A stretch of DNA of 64,000 nucleotides from Ureaplasma canigenitalium ATCC 51252. Its GTDB lineage: Bacteria > Bacillota_I > Bacilli_A > Mycoplasmatales > Mycoplasmoidaceae. The translations under genes were made by a program, and so were the position numbers. The notes under the pieces are model-generated. The model was given only the letters and a program-made list of their open reading frames with translations. It was not told where the DNA came from and searched no databases. Shown here piece after piece: positions 36,992-48,354 of this stretch. Each line of letters starts with the position of its first letter. The stretch's first letter is position 1. Where the stretch lies: the NCBI RefSeq assembly GCF_000712165.1, contig NZ_KL544010.1:62001-126000 (forward strand), given 5' to 3'.

Positions 36992-38281
36992 CTATTTCTT
37001 TTTTCTCGGTTTAATAATTTTTACGGTTGGTTTGGTAAGAGTTTTTACCGATGTGGAAAGTTCATTAAAGTAATCAGCAAGTTTACGTTTACGTTTAACT
37101 CGTTGATGATGTTCTTTATTAATGTTTAAGTCAGTCTTAATATCGCTTTCGTCATCAGCCTTAACAATGTTATGTTTAAGAAGTTCAGCGACGATTTCCG
37201 TTTTAATTTTTTCACTGAATTCGTACATCAATCGTTCGTTTTCGTTTTTAAAAGCAATTAAACGACGATTATCACTTTGCTCACGACGCTCACCAATAAT
37301 AGCTAGGATACCAGAGGCGAAAAGAGAAGTAATGAAACCAAAATAAGTTACCCCGATGAGACCAAGGACGATGCTAAATGCTTTACCTACAACAGCGAGT
37401 GGAACAATATCACCATAAGCAATAGTTGTTATTGTTCCAAAAACATACCAGAAGGTATCAAAAATAGTTTTTTGTTTTGCTTCCGGACTCGTAATGAGAA
37501 TTTCGGGATGTGCTCTATAGTAGTCTTGTTCAATGCGGAATAAAATGAAACCAAAAAAGAAGGAAATGGTCAATAAAATCATAAAAGACGAAAGAAGGAT
37601 TTTCCATCTTCTTTTGAAAACTTCGGTGAACAATTTCGTTTCACCTGAAATAATTGTGTATTGGATAATCTTATTATGTAACCCTAGTAACTTAGCAAGT
37701 ATAACACCAGGGAAAACACCCATAACTGTCTTATCGAAAACAAGACTATCGAAGTGAATAAGACGAGTATTTAAAGATAAAGTATCGTCATTAATCAAGT
37801 TAATGTGTTGACTAATTGATACATTATAAACAACAATAACAATAATGAAACTAGCTAAATCAAGCAAGTTATTTCATCTTAATGGAGCAAGTAGAAAAGC
37901 TTTCGTTCGTGAGATGGTGTTATAAGAATAATCAGCATAACTAAGACGAATGAAATAATCAAGCATAAAGATGAAATTAAATCCATAATAGAATTTAAAG
38001 TACCTTGTAAAATAAACTGTAGTTTCATTAAATAAGGTAGGATCTTTTTGAATATCATCAAGTTTAAAAGAAAGATCAAACTTATTAAAAATGAAAAGCA
38101 TGGATGTTGAAGCAACTACTACCATTAATGAAAGTTGATAGAAAAAAGATACTACTGATTCCCGAACAAGCATTTTTTCATATGCTTTCATACTTGTCCA
38201 TTCAAAAAAGAAGTATCTAATCCGATTAAAAATAATGAGTTTATTATTTTTGAGAAATGATTTCCGTTCGTCGCTTGTCAT
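36992..38281 (-). CDS. Potassium-channel-like protein
   Basis: A 429-aa membrane protein, joined across a TGA-Trp at 37874-37876. About six hydrophobic segments; the last two flank a pore loop with the filter-like sequence TTIAYGDIVP (about residues 285-294), close to the K+ channel signature TVGYGD. After the pore helix comes a cytoplasmic tail of about 100 residues, Arg/Lys-rich and helix-prone, without a clear RCK/TrkA or cyclic-nucleotide domain. It has no Arg-repeat voltage sensor that I can see. It sits between a two-TM protein (11-bp gap) and the nuclease (6-bp gap). Confidence 0.88.
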
Positions 38282-38292
38282 AGTTCATCTCT

Positions 38293-40038
38293 TTACAATA
38301 GAATTTCATTAACAATTTCAAAAGCATTGTTAATGTTTCTGAAAATGATTTTAATATTATAAGCAATAATGATTAAATTTTTTACATGATTAACAAGAGC
38401 TTGCTCAAGAATCTTATTTAGTTCATCAACGTAAGTTTTTTCTTCGTTTAATTCAAGTACTTTTACATAAATAATTTCTTCAGAAGTGGAAACATATTTT
38501 TTGTTGTACCAGTGATTACCTAACTGTTCTCCTTCATCATTAGCAACGTTAAAACCTTTACCACGAAGGGAGTTAGTAATACTATCAAGTTGTTTGTCAA
38601 CACTAAAAGTAATTGACTTATTTAATTTAGTTAAATCACTATAAATGTTTTTACTAGTCGAAGATCTATCAATAAAGAAATCCTGAAGGTTAAAAACAAA
38701 AGAGGCCTGTTTATAAGTGTTGACATTATTATTTAGGATTTGGTCAATCTTTAGAGCGATGTAATTTTCGTTATTTTTGACACCGCACGGTCTTCCATAA
38801 ATACTTAAATCGTTCAATAAGTGTTCGAAACCAGTTTCATCAAGTGCTTTAAAAACAAGGAGACTAAAAAAGTCGACGAAGTATTGTTGTGATTCATTAT
38901 CGGTTGTCATTTCCCTTTTTTCACAGTGGTTTTTGATGTCAAGGAGAAGCGAAATAAGTTCCTGATTTGTCTTTGAATAGTCAAGGAATTTATATAGAAC
39001 ATTAACAAAAGTTGGACTATTCGCAAGTAGACGTTTACTATTTATATTTGCAATCAAAGAAAGTTGATAGAAGATGAAATTCATTAGTCTTCGACCATTT
39101 GATTTTGTTTTATAGCGACTAAAAACTGATAACTCAGTTTTGTCGTTATCAAAGACATTTTGGAAGATTTTTCGTTCATCAATATAGATAAAACTTGAAG
39201 CATCAAAAACAACTGTGTTATCCATATCGTTCATTACTTTAAAGTACTTTAAGATGTTTGTATATTTGCTATTAACAGTGTCAATCGAGTCATAGAAGAA
39301 AACGTAATTATTATTTATAACGAGTTTACTCCGTTCGAAAAACCGACCAAAGATGGTTGTTTTTTCTTCGTAAGCATTACTCATTGAATTCGTAAAATAA
39401 TTGTTGTAAATATCCATTAATGTTTTCGCGGTATTAACAAGAATGTAATCACGTTTGTTATTTTTGACATTGTTGATTAAGGTTACAAAGATTGAAAAAA
39501 TTACCATTAAGATTAAGGTAAAACAAAAACCCATAATTGCTTGGAAAGCAGAAATTCCTCATACTTCAATAATTGGTTCAATACGAAGCAAAGTAACCGA
39601 AATAAGCGGAATGGCAATCGTTGTTCCAAGAGCACTGAAAGCGGTTAAAATCGGGAGAAAAATACTCTTAGTTCGAACATTATTCTCCTTATTTTGGTGG
39701 ATCGTTTCAAGTTCATCAAGTTTTCCCATAATCGTTTTAAGACGACGTTTTTTTCATCAATTAAGAAGAAAACCATCCCCTGGGAGATTCTTGAAATTTT
39801 TAATGCTTACATTCGCAAGCAAAAAGTTTTTAATGTCTGAGATACATTGCTCTTCACTTGCTGTTGAGACACTTGATCAGTCGGGAATTTCAACATCCAT
39901 TAGGTTGATCAAGTCATTAAAAACCTTGTATGTGTTTTGTTCACTAACACCATGCAGAGCCACAACTTTTTTGTGCTTTGAGACAAGGGTTTTTGTTAAT
40001 TTCTCAATCTCAAGTTCACCACTATTGTTTGTCGACAT
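38293..40038 (-). CDS. Two-TM protein with large cytoplasmic domain, first gene of the channel operon
   Basis: A 581-aa protein of unknown family, continuous only with TGA as Trp (including a TGA-TGA pair near 39757). Residues 1-115 are soluble, then two hydrophobic segments (about residues 128-150 and 162-185) and about 395 soluble, charged, helix-rich residues. No ATPase, protease or signalling motif is recognised. It begins the three-gene unit with the channel and the nuclease and is divergent from the helicase, with 179 bp between the starts. It could be a sensor or regulator, which is only inferred from position. Confidence 0.72.
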
Positions 40039-40217
40039 TGATTCTTACCTTATTATATATTTAACCTTATTAGTAAATTATAAAGTTTATTTTTCAATAA
40101 TGCTATTTAATGTGCAATTAATATTTTTTATTTTTGAATATGAAAGTTAATCCAAGGTATGGTGGTTTTTTGTTGTATGATTTAAGGTAATAATTACTAG
40201 TAATTTTTAGGATGAAT
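40039..40217. promoter_or_regulatory. Shared divergent promoter region of channel operon and helicase
   Basis: A 179-bp AT-rich stretch between two divergent genes with no frame of its own. It holds several TATA-like boxes on both strands (for example TAATAAT near 40190 on plus), but no single promoter can be chosen with confidence. Confidence 0.4.
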
Positions 40218-43200
40218 ATGAAAAAAGCAATCAAGCAAAAACTAATGAACCTAGTTAGTTTAAATCCGAATGATTCCGTGATTTTAACTAGATTGAGTCA
40301 AACTAAACACATCGATTTATTTAAGTATGTTGACAAGCAAGACTTACTTGATTTTGTTTATAACGAAACCGGGATTCTTGAACTTAGTACAAATCAGGAT
40401 GTCAACCTTTTTGAAGAAGAATTAAAGAAAGCTGACGACTCTTATCAATTTATTAATGTATGTACATCCTATGGGATTAATTTAAATGAATTTCGTATTA
40501 ATCTGCTTAATAAAAACTTTAAGGATAACAAAAAGAAGGTCATCCAGTATGCGATTGAGCAACTTCTTTTGTTTCGGAAGAAATTCATTGCCATTAATCG
40601 TCTTGCAAAGACATATTATGATGATACAACTGTCTGACCTCTTTATCTTGCCTTTAATTTTATTAAAGGAAAAGTACTTGCAAATGAAGCTTTTAAATCA
40701 CCCTTAACACTTTTTAAAGTTGAAATTCGGGAAGAGGCTAACCGTCTTTATCTTGCGAAGATTCAAGATGAATCAGTTGTTAATGAAAAACTGCAAATTT
40801 TTCTTAAGAAAATGTATCAGGAAATCAAAATTGATGCAACCGAACTTCTTTCAACTAGTGATATTAATAAAGTGATTAATAATATTGAAAACACTGTCGG
40901 ATATGAAATCGCACTACCAACTGATGAACTTGTTCCTTTTAACAACGAGAGTGAACAAGACATCCTAAATCGCTATACTAATTTTGAAATCGAACCTTCT
41001 TCTATCCTTGGTGTTTTTGAACCGGATGGTGGAGCCTTAAAAGAGGATCTTCATAAGATTATTGAACAAGATATTGATCCGTTTGAAACAGAATCAAAAA
41101 ACGGAATTAATAAACCCGTTTCCTTTTATGAAGACAAGGTTATTAAAGAACAAATGGTGATTGAAATCGGTCACCCTTTGAACATCTATCAAAAATATGC
41201 AGTAGCAAGTTCTCTTAATCAGAATACTTTAATTTACGGTCCTCCAGGTACTGGGAAAAGTGAAGTGATTGCTAACATTATTTTTAATACCTTATTAAAG
41301 TCAAAAACTTGTTTGCTTGTTTCGGAGAAAAGAGCAGCGCTTGATGTTCTTACTGAACGAATTGGTTCATTAAGTCAATTTGCTCTTTATGTTTATGACA
41401 CATCAAATAAGGAAAATTTCTACAATAAAATCGCGAACCTGAATGACCTTCTTGGGACACAATGATATAGAGAAACAATTAAGGGAGGAAGCAAGAAAAA
41501 TGAACTTGAGACAATCAAGTTTACCCCTGAAGAATCAATGTATCTAAAAAACTATAGTGACTGGAATAACGAACTTGTCGAACTGGTTGAAAAACATTGA
41601 AAAATTGAAGGTTACCAAGACGGGATTTATAAGATGGATTATGCCTTATATAATCGTGTAAAAACTAGTCTAGGAGAGCAAATTATTAACGAATGGTTAA
41701 CCCCTAAGCAATTTTTTGAAGGTCAGGATAAGCACTCAACTCTATTTGAAGAAATTACTACTATTTTTAATGAATATACCTTATTAAAAATCGAAGATTT
41801 ATTTCAAGCTTATATCAACTATACAACCTTTATTCGCAAGTTCAAACTAAATGATACATATAGTAATGCTGAAATTCTAAAACACCTTAGAGTAATTACA
41901 AATAAAATCAATGTTCATAACGATATTGTTACTAGATTTTTAATGAACGAAAAAGAAGTGACAAGAGCAATTAATAACTACAATGAATTTCTGCTTGTTA
42001 ACAACCTAGGTGAAAGTGAAACTTTTAATAAGAAAACACTTAAGGAAAAGAAGATTTTTATTGAGAAAATTGGTAATTACTTGAAATTTCGTAAGGAAGT
42101 GATTGAAAAAGACTTTACTCTTTCGAGTAAAACACCTGAGGAATTGATTGAAATTTCTTTGATGTGTGAAATCTTTTTCAACAAGCACCGAAAACTACTA
42201 GTTAAAAATGAATGATACGAATTTATTCGTCGTAATAAGGAAAAGATTATCGCTTTCCTTCCAATATATGATGTGCAGAACACCGAAAACAAGCAAATTC
42301 TATTTGCAGAATTTATCTTGAAACGAAACATCATTACGGCTCACGATCCATCAGATGAATGCACACTTTCATTAAAAGAAATTCGTCAAGCAAATAAAGA
42401 GGCAACTGAAATTGTTGAGCTTTTCCGTGACTATATCGAAAACATTAACTACCTTTCAAAACCGAGAATGGATGAACTATTCCTTTACAAGGAATTTTTA
42501 GACCAAGATATTAATTTCCTTTCTAAGTTGTATACTCTAGAAAATATTTTTACACCCAATATGCAGGAAATCATTCGTGAATGGTCGTGACTTTCTCTTC
42601 CTTACTTACGAAAACTCTATCTTGAACCATTAATCCTATTTGATCTTGAAAAAGTATTACCAATTATGAGTCAAGTTTCAACTTTCATTAATAATGAACA
42701 ATTTAAACAATTAAAGATGATTGTCCTTTGGGAAAGCATCATTCAAGCGGTACCTACTTTTAATGAAACAAAAGGAAGATTGCTACAAGACATTGTTAGT
42801 CAACTTCGCAAGGAATCGATGAGAAGTGCATCGGTTGTAGGAGAAATTACCTTCCGTCGTTACATTAACAATTTAAGATCATATTTGACTAAATTGCCAC
42901 AAGCGGATAAAGAAGAAATTACGAACGCCCTTCGTATTGCTTCGTCAAAAACATGACCTAGTGTTAGTCGGTATGTCAGCAAATACTATAATGCATTAAA
43001 GAAATTATTTCCAATTTGGGTAGCAAGACCAGATAATGTTGCTTCTCTTATTCCACTTAAGGAAAATGAGTTTGATTACGGAATTTTTGATGAGGCTTCA
43101 CAGATGACAATCGAACGAAGCTACCCTGTTGTCTATCGATGCAACATCAAAGTTGTTTCTGGTGATGATAAACAGTTAAAACCAACATCATTCTTTGTTA

Positions 43201-44339
43201 ATAAACTTGATGAAGCTGATTATGAACTTGATGACTTTAATAAGGTTGATAGTTTACTTGAAAGAGCGAAAACTAGTTGGTGAAATGAGTTTCATCTAAG
43301 AAATCACTATCGTTCAAACACGAAGGAACTAATTGAATTTTCGAATAAATATATTTATGACAATAAACTTGAATTAGCAACTCGTCAAGGATGCTTTGAT
43401 AAAGGAATTGAAGTGATTAATGTAAATGGGATTTGAGATAAGGGAAATCCAATTGAAGCTGAAACAACAGTCGCTACTATTATTGACCATTGAAAGTATT
43501 ACGACAAAATTCTTGTTGTAACTTTTAATGCAGTTCAAGCTACCCTGGTTGAAAACTTATTGCTTGAGCAATTGCATATGTATGAAAAAGGACTTGTCGA
43601 AAAGATTGACCGTAATGAAATTATCATTACCAATCTTGAAAATGTACAAGGGAATGAAGGAGATCTTGTAATTCTTTCTGTCGCTTATGGACCAAATCCA
43701 ACCGGAGTTATACGAAATAATTTTGGTCCATTAAATGCGAAAGGTGGTGCGAACCGTCTTAATGTTGCCATCACACGTGCTCGTGCGAAATTAATTGTTA
43801 TTAAATCGCTTTATGGCCATCAAATTCAAGTTAGCAACCATAATAATACGAATGCTATTACTTTTAAGAAATTTATTGAATACATTGATGAAATTAATGA
43901 ATCATCAAGTCTTTCTGAGACTTTAAAAGGGTTTGATGAACAAACTCAACTTGAATTTGATAATGACCTAGTTAAAGAAATTTATAGCGAATTAACTAAG
44001 AAACTTTCAAATAAATACCAAGTATTCCCAAATTGAAATATTGGTACAAAGAAGATTGACCTTGCCATCCTTAAAAAGGATACAAAAGAAGTTGTGAAAA
44101 CAATTCTACTTGAAACATGAAAAGCAAATGATAGTATTAAGGTAATGTATGAGGACATTGATCGTCAATACTTCCTTGAAGATCGGGGATATTCAACCTA
44201 CCGGATTAAAGAATATGAATGATACATCGATAAACATAAGATTATCGCGAGAATTAACGATTCTTTAACGAATGCTAATAAGAAGGACAAAATCGACTAT
44301 GTCCTTTGACAAAAAACTCAAGACTCATTAAATAACTAA
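40218..44339 (+). CDS. Giant SF1 (Upf1-type) helicase with degenerate nuclease-like C-terminus
   Basis: A 1373-aa protein, intact with TGA as Trp (about fifteen such codons). Helicase motifs: Walker A YGPPGTGKSEV (about residue 345), DEASQ, GDDKQLKPTSF, NHYRSN, VQGNEGDLVIL and LNVAITRARAKL. This is the Upf1/DUF4011 type of superfamily 1, long known next to or within defence loci. The C-terminal 110 residues follow the vsr-like nuclease pattern (KIDLAIL, LLETW, then YFLEDRGYSTYRI) but with unusual catalytic spacing. The ATG at 40218 fits the AGGATGAAT ribosome site; 40212 is the alternative. It is divergent from the channel operon. Confidence 0.88.
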
Positions 44340-44380
44340 GAGTCGCTCTAGGACTTACTTAAAACTAAAATGTGAATAAT

Positions 44381-44412
44381 AAAAACACCTGACAAAAGAA
44401 GGTGTTTTTTCT
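44381..44412. terminator. Terminator after the helicase
   Basis: Stem AAAAACACCT / AGGTGTTTTT with a T run; also able to act for the convergent membrane-protein gene. Confidence 0.85.
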
Positions 44413-44418
44413 TTACTT

Positions 44419-45207
44419 TTATTTTGTTTTTTCTTCCACCATTAGTTTAGAACGATAGTTGAAAAAACGATGATTATAGATTTTTTTTTCCTTTTCTTTG
44501 TCTTTTAATTTTCACTCTTTTCTTTTCTTAATAGCATAATTTATGATTTGATAAATAATGAAGAATAGACATAGCGAAATAAATAATACTCCAATAAAAA
44601 TAGAAACATTTAGGAAAAATTCAGTTGGTAGAATCTTAATAATTTCATCAACATTACCATTAAAATCATAATTATCTTTTCCAGGAAAAAAGATGGTATG
44701 AAATACTTCAAAAGCTCGGTCAAAGTTAATGGAAACAAGAATCCCGATAATGATTATGATAAGAAAAAGAATAATACTCGCAATAAAACCAATTTTTATG
44801 ATGTCAACCTGATACTTCTTTAATTTAATGGTAAGAATCAAACTAAAAGAAAGAACACTTGAAATTCCTAACGATGTAAATGAAGCGGTAAATAAGTTTT
44901 TAACATCAACAAAATGCTCCATTCCCGGAATTGAATATTTTAACTGTCCCATCTTAAATGAACCACCGAGTGTTAAATAATCAAGTAGTTCGTCATATGC
45001 TCTTTTTAACTCACCATAATCCAGTTTACCTGCCTTAAAAGTTAGACTATTAATATCAAGATTATTAAGATGATAATAATAAAAAGGACGGATTAAAATT
45101 GGTAATGAGATGCTAAAACTGATAATGAATAACATTATGCTAAGAGTTAGAAAAAAAGCGATTGCTTTATCTCTCGGATTAGTTTTATTTTGTTTCTTCT
45201 CTTTCAT
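44419..45207 (-). CDS. TIGR01906/DUF1461-family integral membrane protein
   Basis: A 262-aa protein with four hydrophobic segments. It matches the TIGR01906 (DUF1461) pattern: RPFYYYHLN after the first segment, YDELLDYLT, HFVDVKNLF, then FEVFHTIFFPGKD and IIKILPTEFF before the last segment. A TGA near 44510 is Trp, adding a basic C-terminal tail. The family's function is not known. Its start overlaps the restriction-enzyme gene upstream by 23 bp, so it may be transcribed with the R-M genes even though it looks like a chromosomal gene. Confidence 0.82.
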
Positions 45208-45994
45208 TTGCTTTATTTTCTTCTTTTATTTTAAAGGAGAAACCTTCATATGTCTCAAAAGCGAGCTTATATAAAGCGACAAGTGTCACATTATCTATAT
45301 TTTTTAGTTCATTGATGACAGTATCTTGCTTTGCTAATAAGTTTTGGTTTTGAAGAATAATTTTTTCGATAGTGTTAGGTAATTGCATACAAATAATTTT
45401 GAATGCATCTTTTATTCCAGTTACCAGTTCAAAAAATTTATCAATAGAAATCCGTCTTAGATTAGGATTAGGAGTTTGTTTAACTCCGTCAATTGAGACG
45501 ATTCAAGGTATATTTTGAGATCTTTTTGCAATTACTTCAACAAGAGAACAAATACTTGTGTTTTTATCTACTGCATTAAGAAGATGGCTTTGCATTTTTA
45601 TATATGTTTTAGCTGATGAAGAACTATTCATTGTATTGTGCTTATTTTTCATCTCTATATAGTATGTAAGATTGTCATTCTTAAAAATGATGTCTCATCC
45701 TTTTTTTGGTACAGTGCAATTTTTAATGTACTTAAAGAGATTTTGGTGAAAATAACCTATTACATTATTATTACTTTTATCTCTTTGTCTATGGATTTCA
45801 AGTTTGATGATTTCATCATAACTTTTATTAAAAATAGTTTTATCAAAGAGCAGTTTAATAGGATCAATTAGTTGAGAATTAAATCTTTTTAAGTTAATAC
45901 ATTTTAGCGACTGACTATATTGAGATATCGTGGATTTAACATGTGCTTCGAAGTCTTCTTGTTTTATGAATGGAATATTATATTCTATTATCAT
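45185..45994 (-). CDS. Type II restriction endonuclease, Eco47II/Sau96I-like
   Basis: A 269-aa enzyme, joined across TGA-Trp codons. The core is characteristic of the Eco47II family: EIHRQRDKSNNNVIGYFHQN, NCTVPKKGWDIIF, YYIEMKNKHNTMNSSS and VEVIAKRSQNIPW. Catalytic Asp and Glu-x-Lys lie in GWDIIF...IEMK, a PD-(D/E)XK site. Known members cut GGNCC; the same site is expected here but is inferred. The C-terminal 60 residues are helical and extra to the core. The start overlaps the methyltransferase end by 17 bp. Trp encoded by TGA shows the gene is adapted to the mollicute code. Confidence 0.9.
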
Positions 45995-47006
45995 TTTTTA
46001 AATTCTCCAGATACTGAATAATTTTTAAACCTATTTCCTTAGCAAGATTAACTGGTACGGCATTACCGATTTGTTTATAAATCGATCCTATTGTCCCAGT
46101 AAAGATTCATTCATCGGGAAATGACTGAATACGGGCATTTTCCCTTGTTGTAAAAGGTCTTGTTTCAAGCGGATGACATCGGTCTGTTTGCTTCATTCCA
46201 GGACTTGTAAGTACTGTTAATGATGGTTCGTTCATACTAAGACGTCTAAGAATACCAGTGCGACCACCTTGCATATCTCAACAGCTTTTCATGTATTCTT
46301 TAGCAATATCCATAGGGATATCCCTTCAGTACCCACCTTGCGGTACTAATTTAAATATCTCTTCTTTATATTTTGAATATTTAGCCCCTAGACTTTCTGG
46401 AACATTAGAGAGGATATCTTTTAATACCGGTTTATACTTTAATTTTTCAGGAAAAATGAATTCATTGATGTAAAGATCATTTCTAATACCAACAATAATT
46501 AAACGTTCACGTTTTTGAGCAACACCGTAGTCTCATGCATTTAATATCTGGTATTTAATTTTGTATCCGCATTCTTTGAATATACTAAGAATAATTTTTA
46601 AAGTTTTACCACCATTATGAGATAAAAGACCTTTAACATTCTCAAATAACATCATTTTAGGTTGTAGTTTTTTTAAAAAAATAGCATAGTGGTAAAAAAG
46701 AGTACCACGAGCATCTTCGAGACCAAGACGTTTACCTGCATAGCTAAAACTTTGGCAAGGAGCACCACCTGAAAGCAAATCTAATTCACCTTTTGCAATT
46801 TTGAATTTTTGTTCCAAGTCTTCCTTTGAAATATTTTCTATGTTTTCACATAAAATATTCCAATTTTTTCGATTAACTCGGATTGTGTTAGCTGCATTTT
46901 TATCAATCTCAACAAGACCGATATGGTCAAATCCAGCCTGTTCAAGTCCAAGAGCAAGACCACCAGCTCCTGCAAAAAGTTCAATGCTTTTAAACTTATG
47001 ACTCAT
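45978..47006 (-). CDS. DNA (cytosine-5) methyltransferase of the Eco47II-like system
   Basis: A 342-aa m5C methyltransferase. Motifs: I ELFAGAGGLALGLEQAG (residues 9-25), IV GGAPCQSFSYAGK, VI FENVKGLL, VIII AQKRERLIIVG, then a target-recognition region and motif IX-X KQIGNAVPVNLAKEI. Trp codons include TGA. It protects the chromosome against the overlapping restriction enzyme. The start follows AAAGGAA. The M gene is transcribed first, usual for safe establishment of a system. Confidence 0.95.
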
Positions 47007-47074
47007 TTACATTCCTTTTTAATTAATAATTATATTTTAAGGAATAATTAAACTTATTGTTTTTTTCTTAAAAT

Positions 47075-47102
47075 GAAAAAAAGACCCGTAGGTCTTTTTT
47101 TG
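47075..47102. terminator. Terminator upstream of the Eco47II-like system
   Basis: Stem AAAAAGACC / GGTCTTTTT with tetraloop CGTA and T run. On the minus strand it ends the small membrane-protein gene; 69 bp further is the methyltransferase start. Confidence 0.85.
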
Positions 47103-47126
47103 AAAATATATTTGGTTTTAGGCAAA

Positions 47127-47513
47127 TTACATCATTCTGTAAGCATCAAGGTTCTTCATTATTTTGCTAGATTCTTTAAGAATAATAATGAAAGAAATAA
47201 GACCAACGAAAGGAATTGAGAAGAAACGAAGAATTCCTCATGTTCTAATTTTACTTGAAGAATTAATAGATTCAAATAAACCTAGACTCTTTGAAGAATC
47301 CCCCATATTGCTACCTTCCATTTGTAAGAAGCTTATTGTATTTTTAAGTGTTCCAGCTTTTACAATGATTATGATACTTAGAATCATCGCGATAAGCGGT
47401 ACTCATGCTAATACGAAAGCAACGATAATCATGGTCTTTATGCTTTTAGCCATTGCTTTGCTTTCTTCTAACTTTTGGTTAAAAGTAGAAGAATAAGACA
47501 TTGTTTCATTCAT
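47127..47513 (-). CDS. Small two-TM membrane protein
   Basis: A 128-aa protein not open in the standard code (two TGA-Trp codons, near 47400 and 47236). Two hydrophobic segments (about residues 25-50 and 95-112) flank a Ser/Gly/Asn-rich loop of about 45 residues. No recognised family. It ends at the 47075-47102 terminator and starts after a stretch with TTATAAA directly before the ATG. A T14 homopolymer lies about 80 bp upstream of its start. Confidence 0.65.
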
Positions 47514-47776
47514 ATTTTTATAACCTTACATCATTCTATGTAAAATGCTCTTTTTGAGCAAAATACAATTTAAAAGATAAGTTACTTACTCTTTTTTTTT
47601 TTTTTGACTTAAAAGCAGAAAACAAACAAAATAAAAATAATAAACGGAACATTTGAAATTAATGTTTTATTGAGTCGATGTAATAATGACCTAGATTCTA
47701 AAAAAGGTGTTTTTTACAATTTATAAAAATAAAGATTAATGTAAATTGTGTTAAACATTTAGCAGTAAAAAACTAA
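47514..47776. other. Gene-free AT-rich stretch with a T14 homopolymer
   Basis: No credible frame. It contains a small hairpin (TGCTC / GAGCA near 47547-47561), a run of 14 T at 47592-47605 and an imperfect inverted repeat (ACAATTTA / TAAATTGT, about 47717-47750). It separates the chromosome from the imported R-M island that begins near 47777. Confidence 0.6.
47592..47605. repeat. T14 mononucleotide tract
   Basis: Fourteen consecutive T on plus (A on minus), upstream of the small membrane-protein gene on the minus strand. Tracts of this kind in mycoplasma promoters can vary in length and switch expression; here the effect is untested. Confidence 0.8.
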
Positions 47777-48118
47777 ATTATTAAAAAAGTCGCTCCAGGA
47801 GTAGCAACATCGCCACAACAAGTAGATATTTACTTTAACTTTATAGGCAATTATAGACCACCACAAGAAGAACTAAGAGAGGAAGAAAAACTAAGACTAG
47901 CAGAAGAAGAGAGAAAAAGAGAGGAACGAAGAATAAAAATACACAATAATTATTTAAAAAGAAAAGCCAATGGTAAACAAAAATAATATGAAGAAAGATA
48001 CAAGGTAAAAAGAGAACAATTAAAACAAGAGAAATTAAAAACACTAAAGAAAAGTGGAATAAAGTTATCAGAACTAAAAGAAAAGGAGAAAAAACAATAT
48101 GAAATGGCAACAGTATAA
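47777..48118 (+). pseudogene. C-terminal remnant of a recombinase-like protein
   Basis: A single frame without its start, broken by a TAA at 47984-47986 and continuing to the TAA at 48116-48118. The first part reads QVDIYFNFIGNYRPP, which resembles the extreme C-terminus of large serine recombinases carrying DUF4368 in Firmicutes. The rest is Lys/Glu-rich. Homology-like sequence starts almost exactly at 47789, after an upstream stop at 47774. It looks like the truncated edge of a mobile element that brought the next genes. The identification is tentative because little sequence remains. Confidence 0.5.
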
Positions 48119-48281
48119 AGAAACATTACAAGAATTAGAAAAGCAAGATTATGAAAACTATGTAAAGGCAATAGTAAGTATAGAAAAAGGAATTGATGAT
48201 GAAAAAGTACTAGATATGATATACACAAAATTTTTGAATAGTCCTTGTAGCTTATTAAATGATATATTTGATGAATTATAA
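48099..48281 (+). CDS. Small hypothetical protein of the imported island
   Basis: A 60-aa acidic protein (starts MKWQQYKETLQELEK), starting inside the recombinase remnant in another frame, behind an AAGGAG site about 14 bases upstream. Its Trp is TGG and codon choice (AGA, ATA, GTA) differs from the flanking genes. No known domain. Probably an accessory gene of the parent mobile element. Confidence 0.6.
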   Translation: MKWQQYKETLQELEKQDYENYVKAIVSIEKGIDDEKVLDMIYTKFLNSPCSLLNDIFDEL

Positions 48282-48295
48282 GAAGATAACGAAAC

Positions 48296-48318
48296 TTGAG
48301 GAAACTCAATTTTTTTGT
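48296..48318 (+). terminator. Terminator before the R-M regulator
   Basis: TTGAG-GAAA-CTCAA stem-loop followed by T7. Confidence 0.7.
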
Positions 48319-48354
48319 TTTAATAGGTTAAGTTAAAAGTAGAAAGAGGAAGGT

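Noticed and set aside
40218-44339. Many short frames suggested a decayed helicase pseudogene
   Set aside because: All breaks are TGA codons in one frame at plausible Trp positions; with the mollicute code the gene is a single intact frame.
47127-47540. TTACATCATTCT occurring at 47127 and again near 47526 as a possible target-site duplication
   Set aside because: The copies flank the small membrane-protein gene rather than the imported island and one is coding; judged coincidental.
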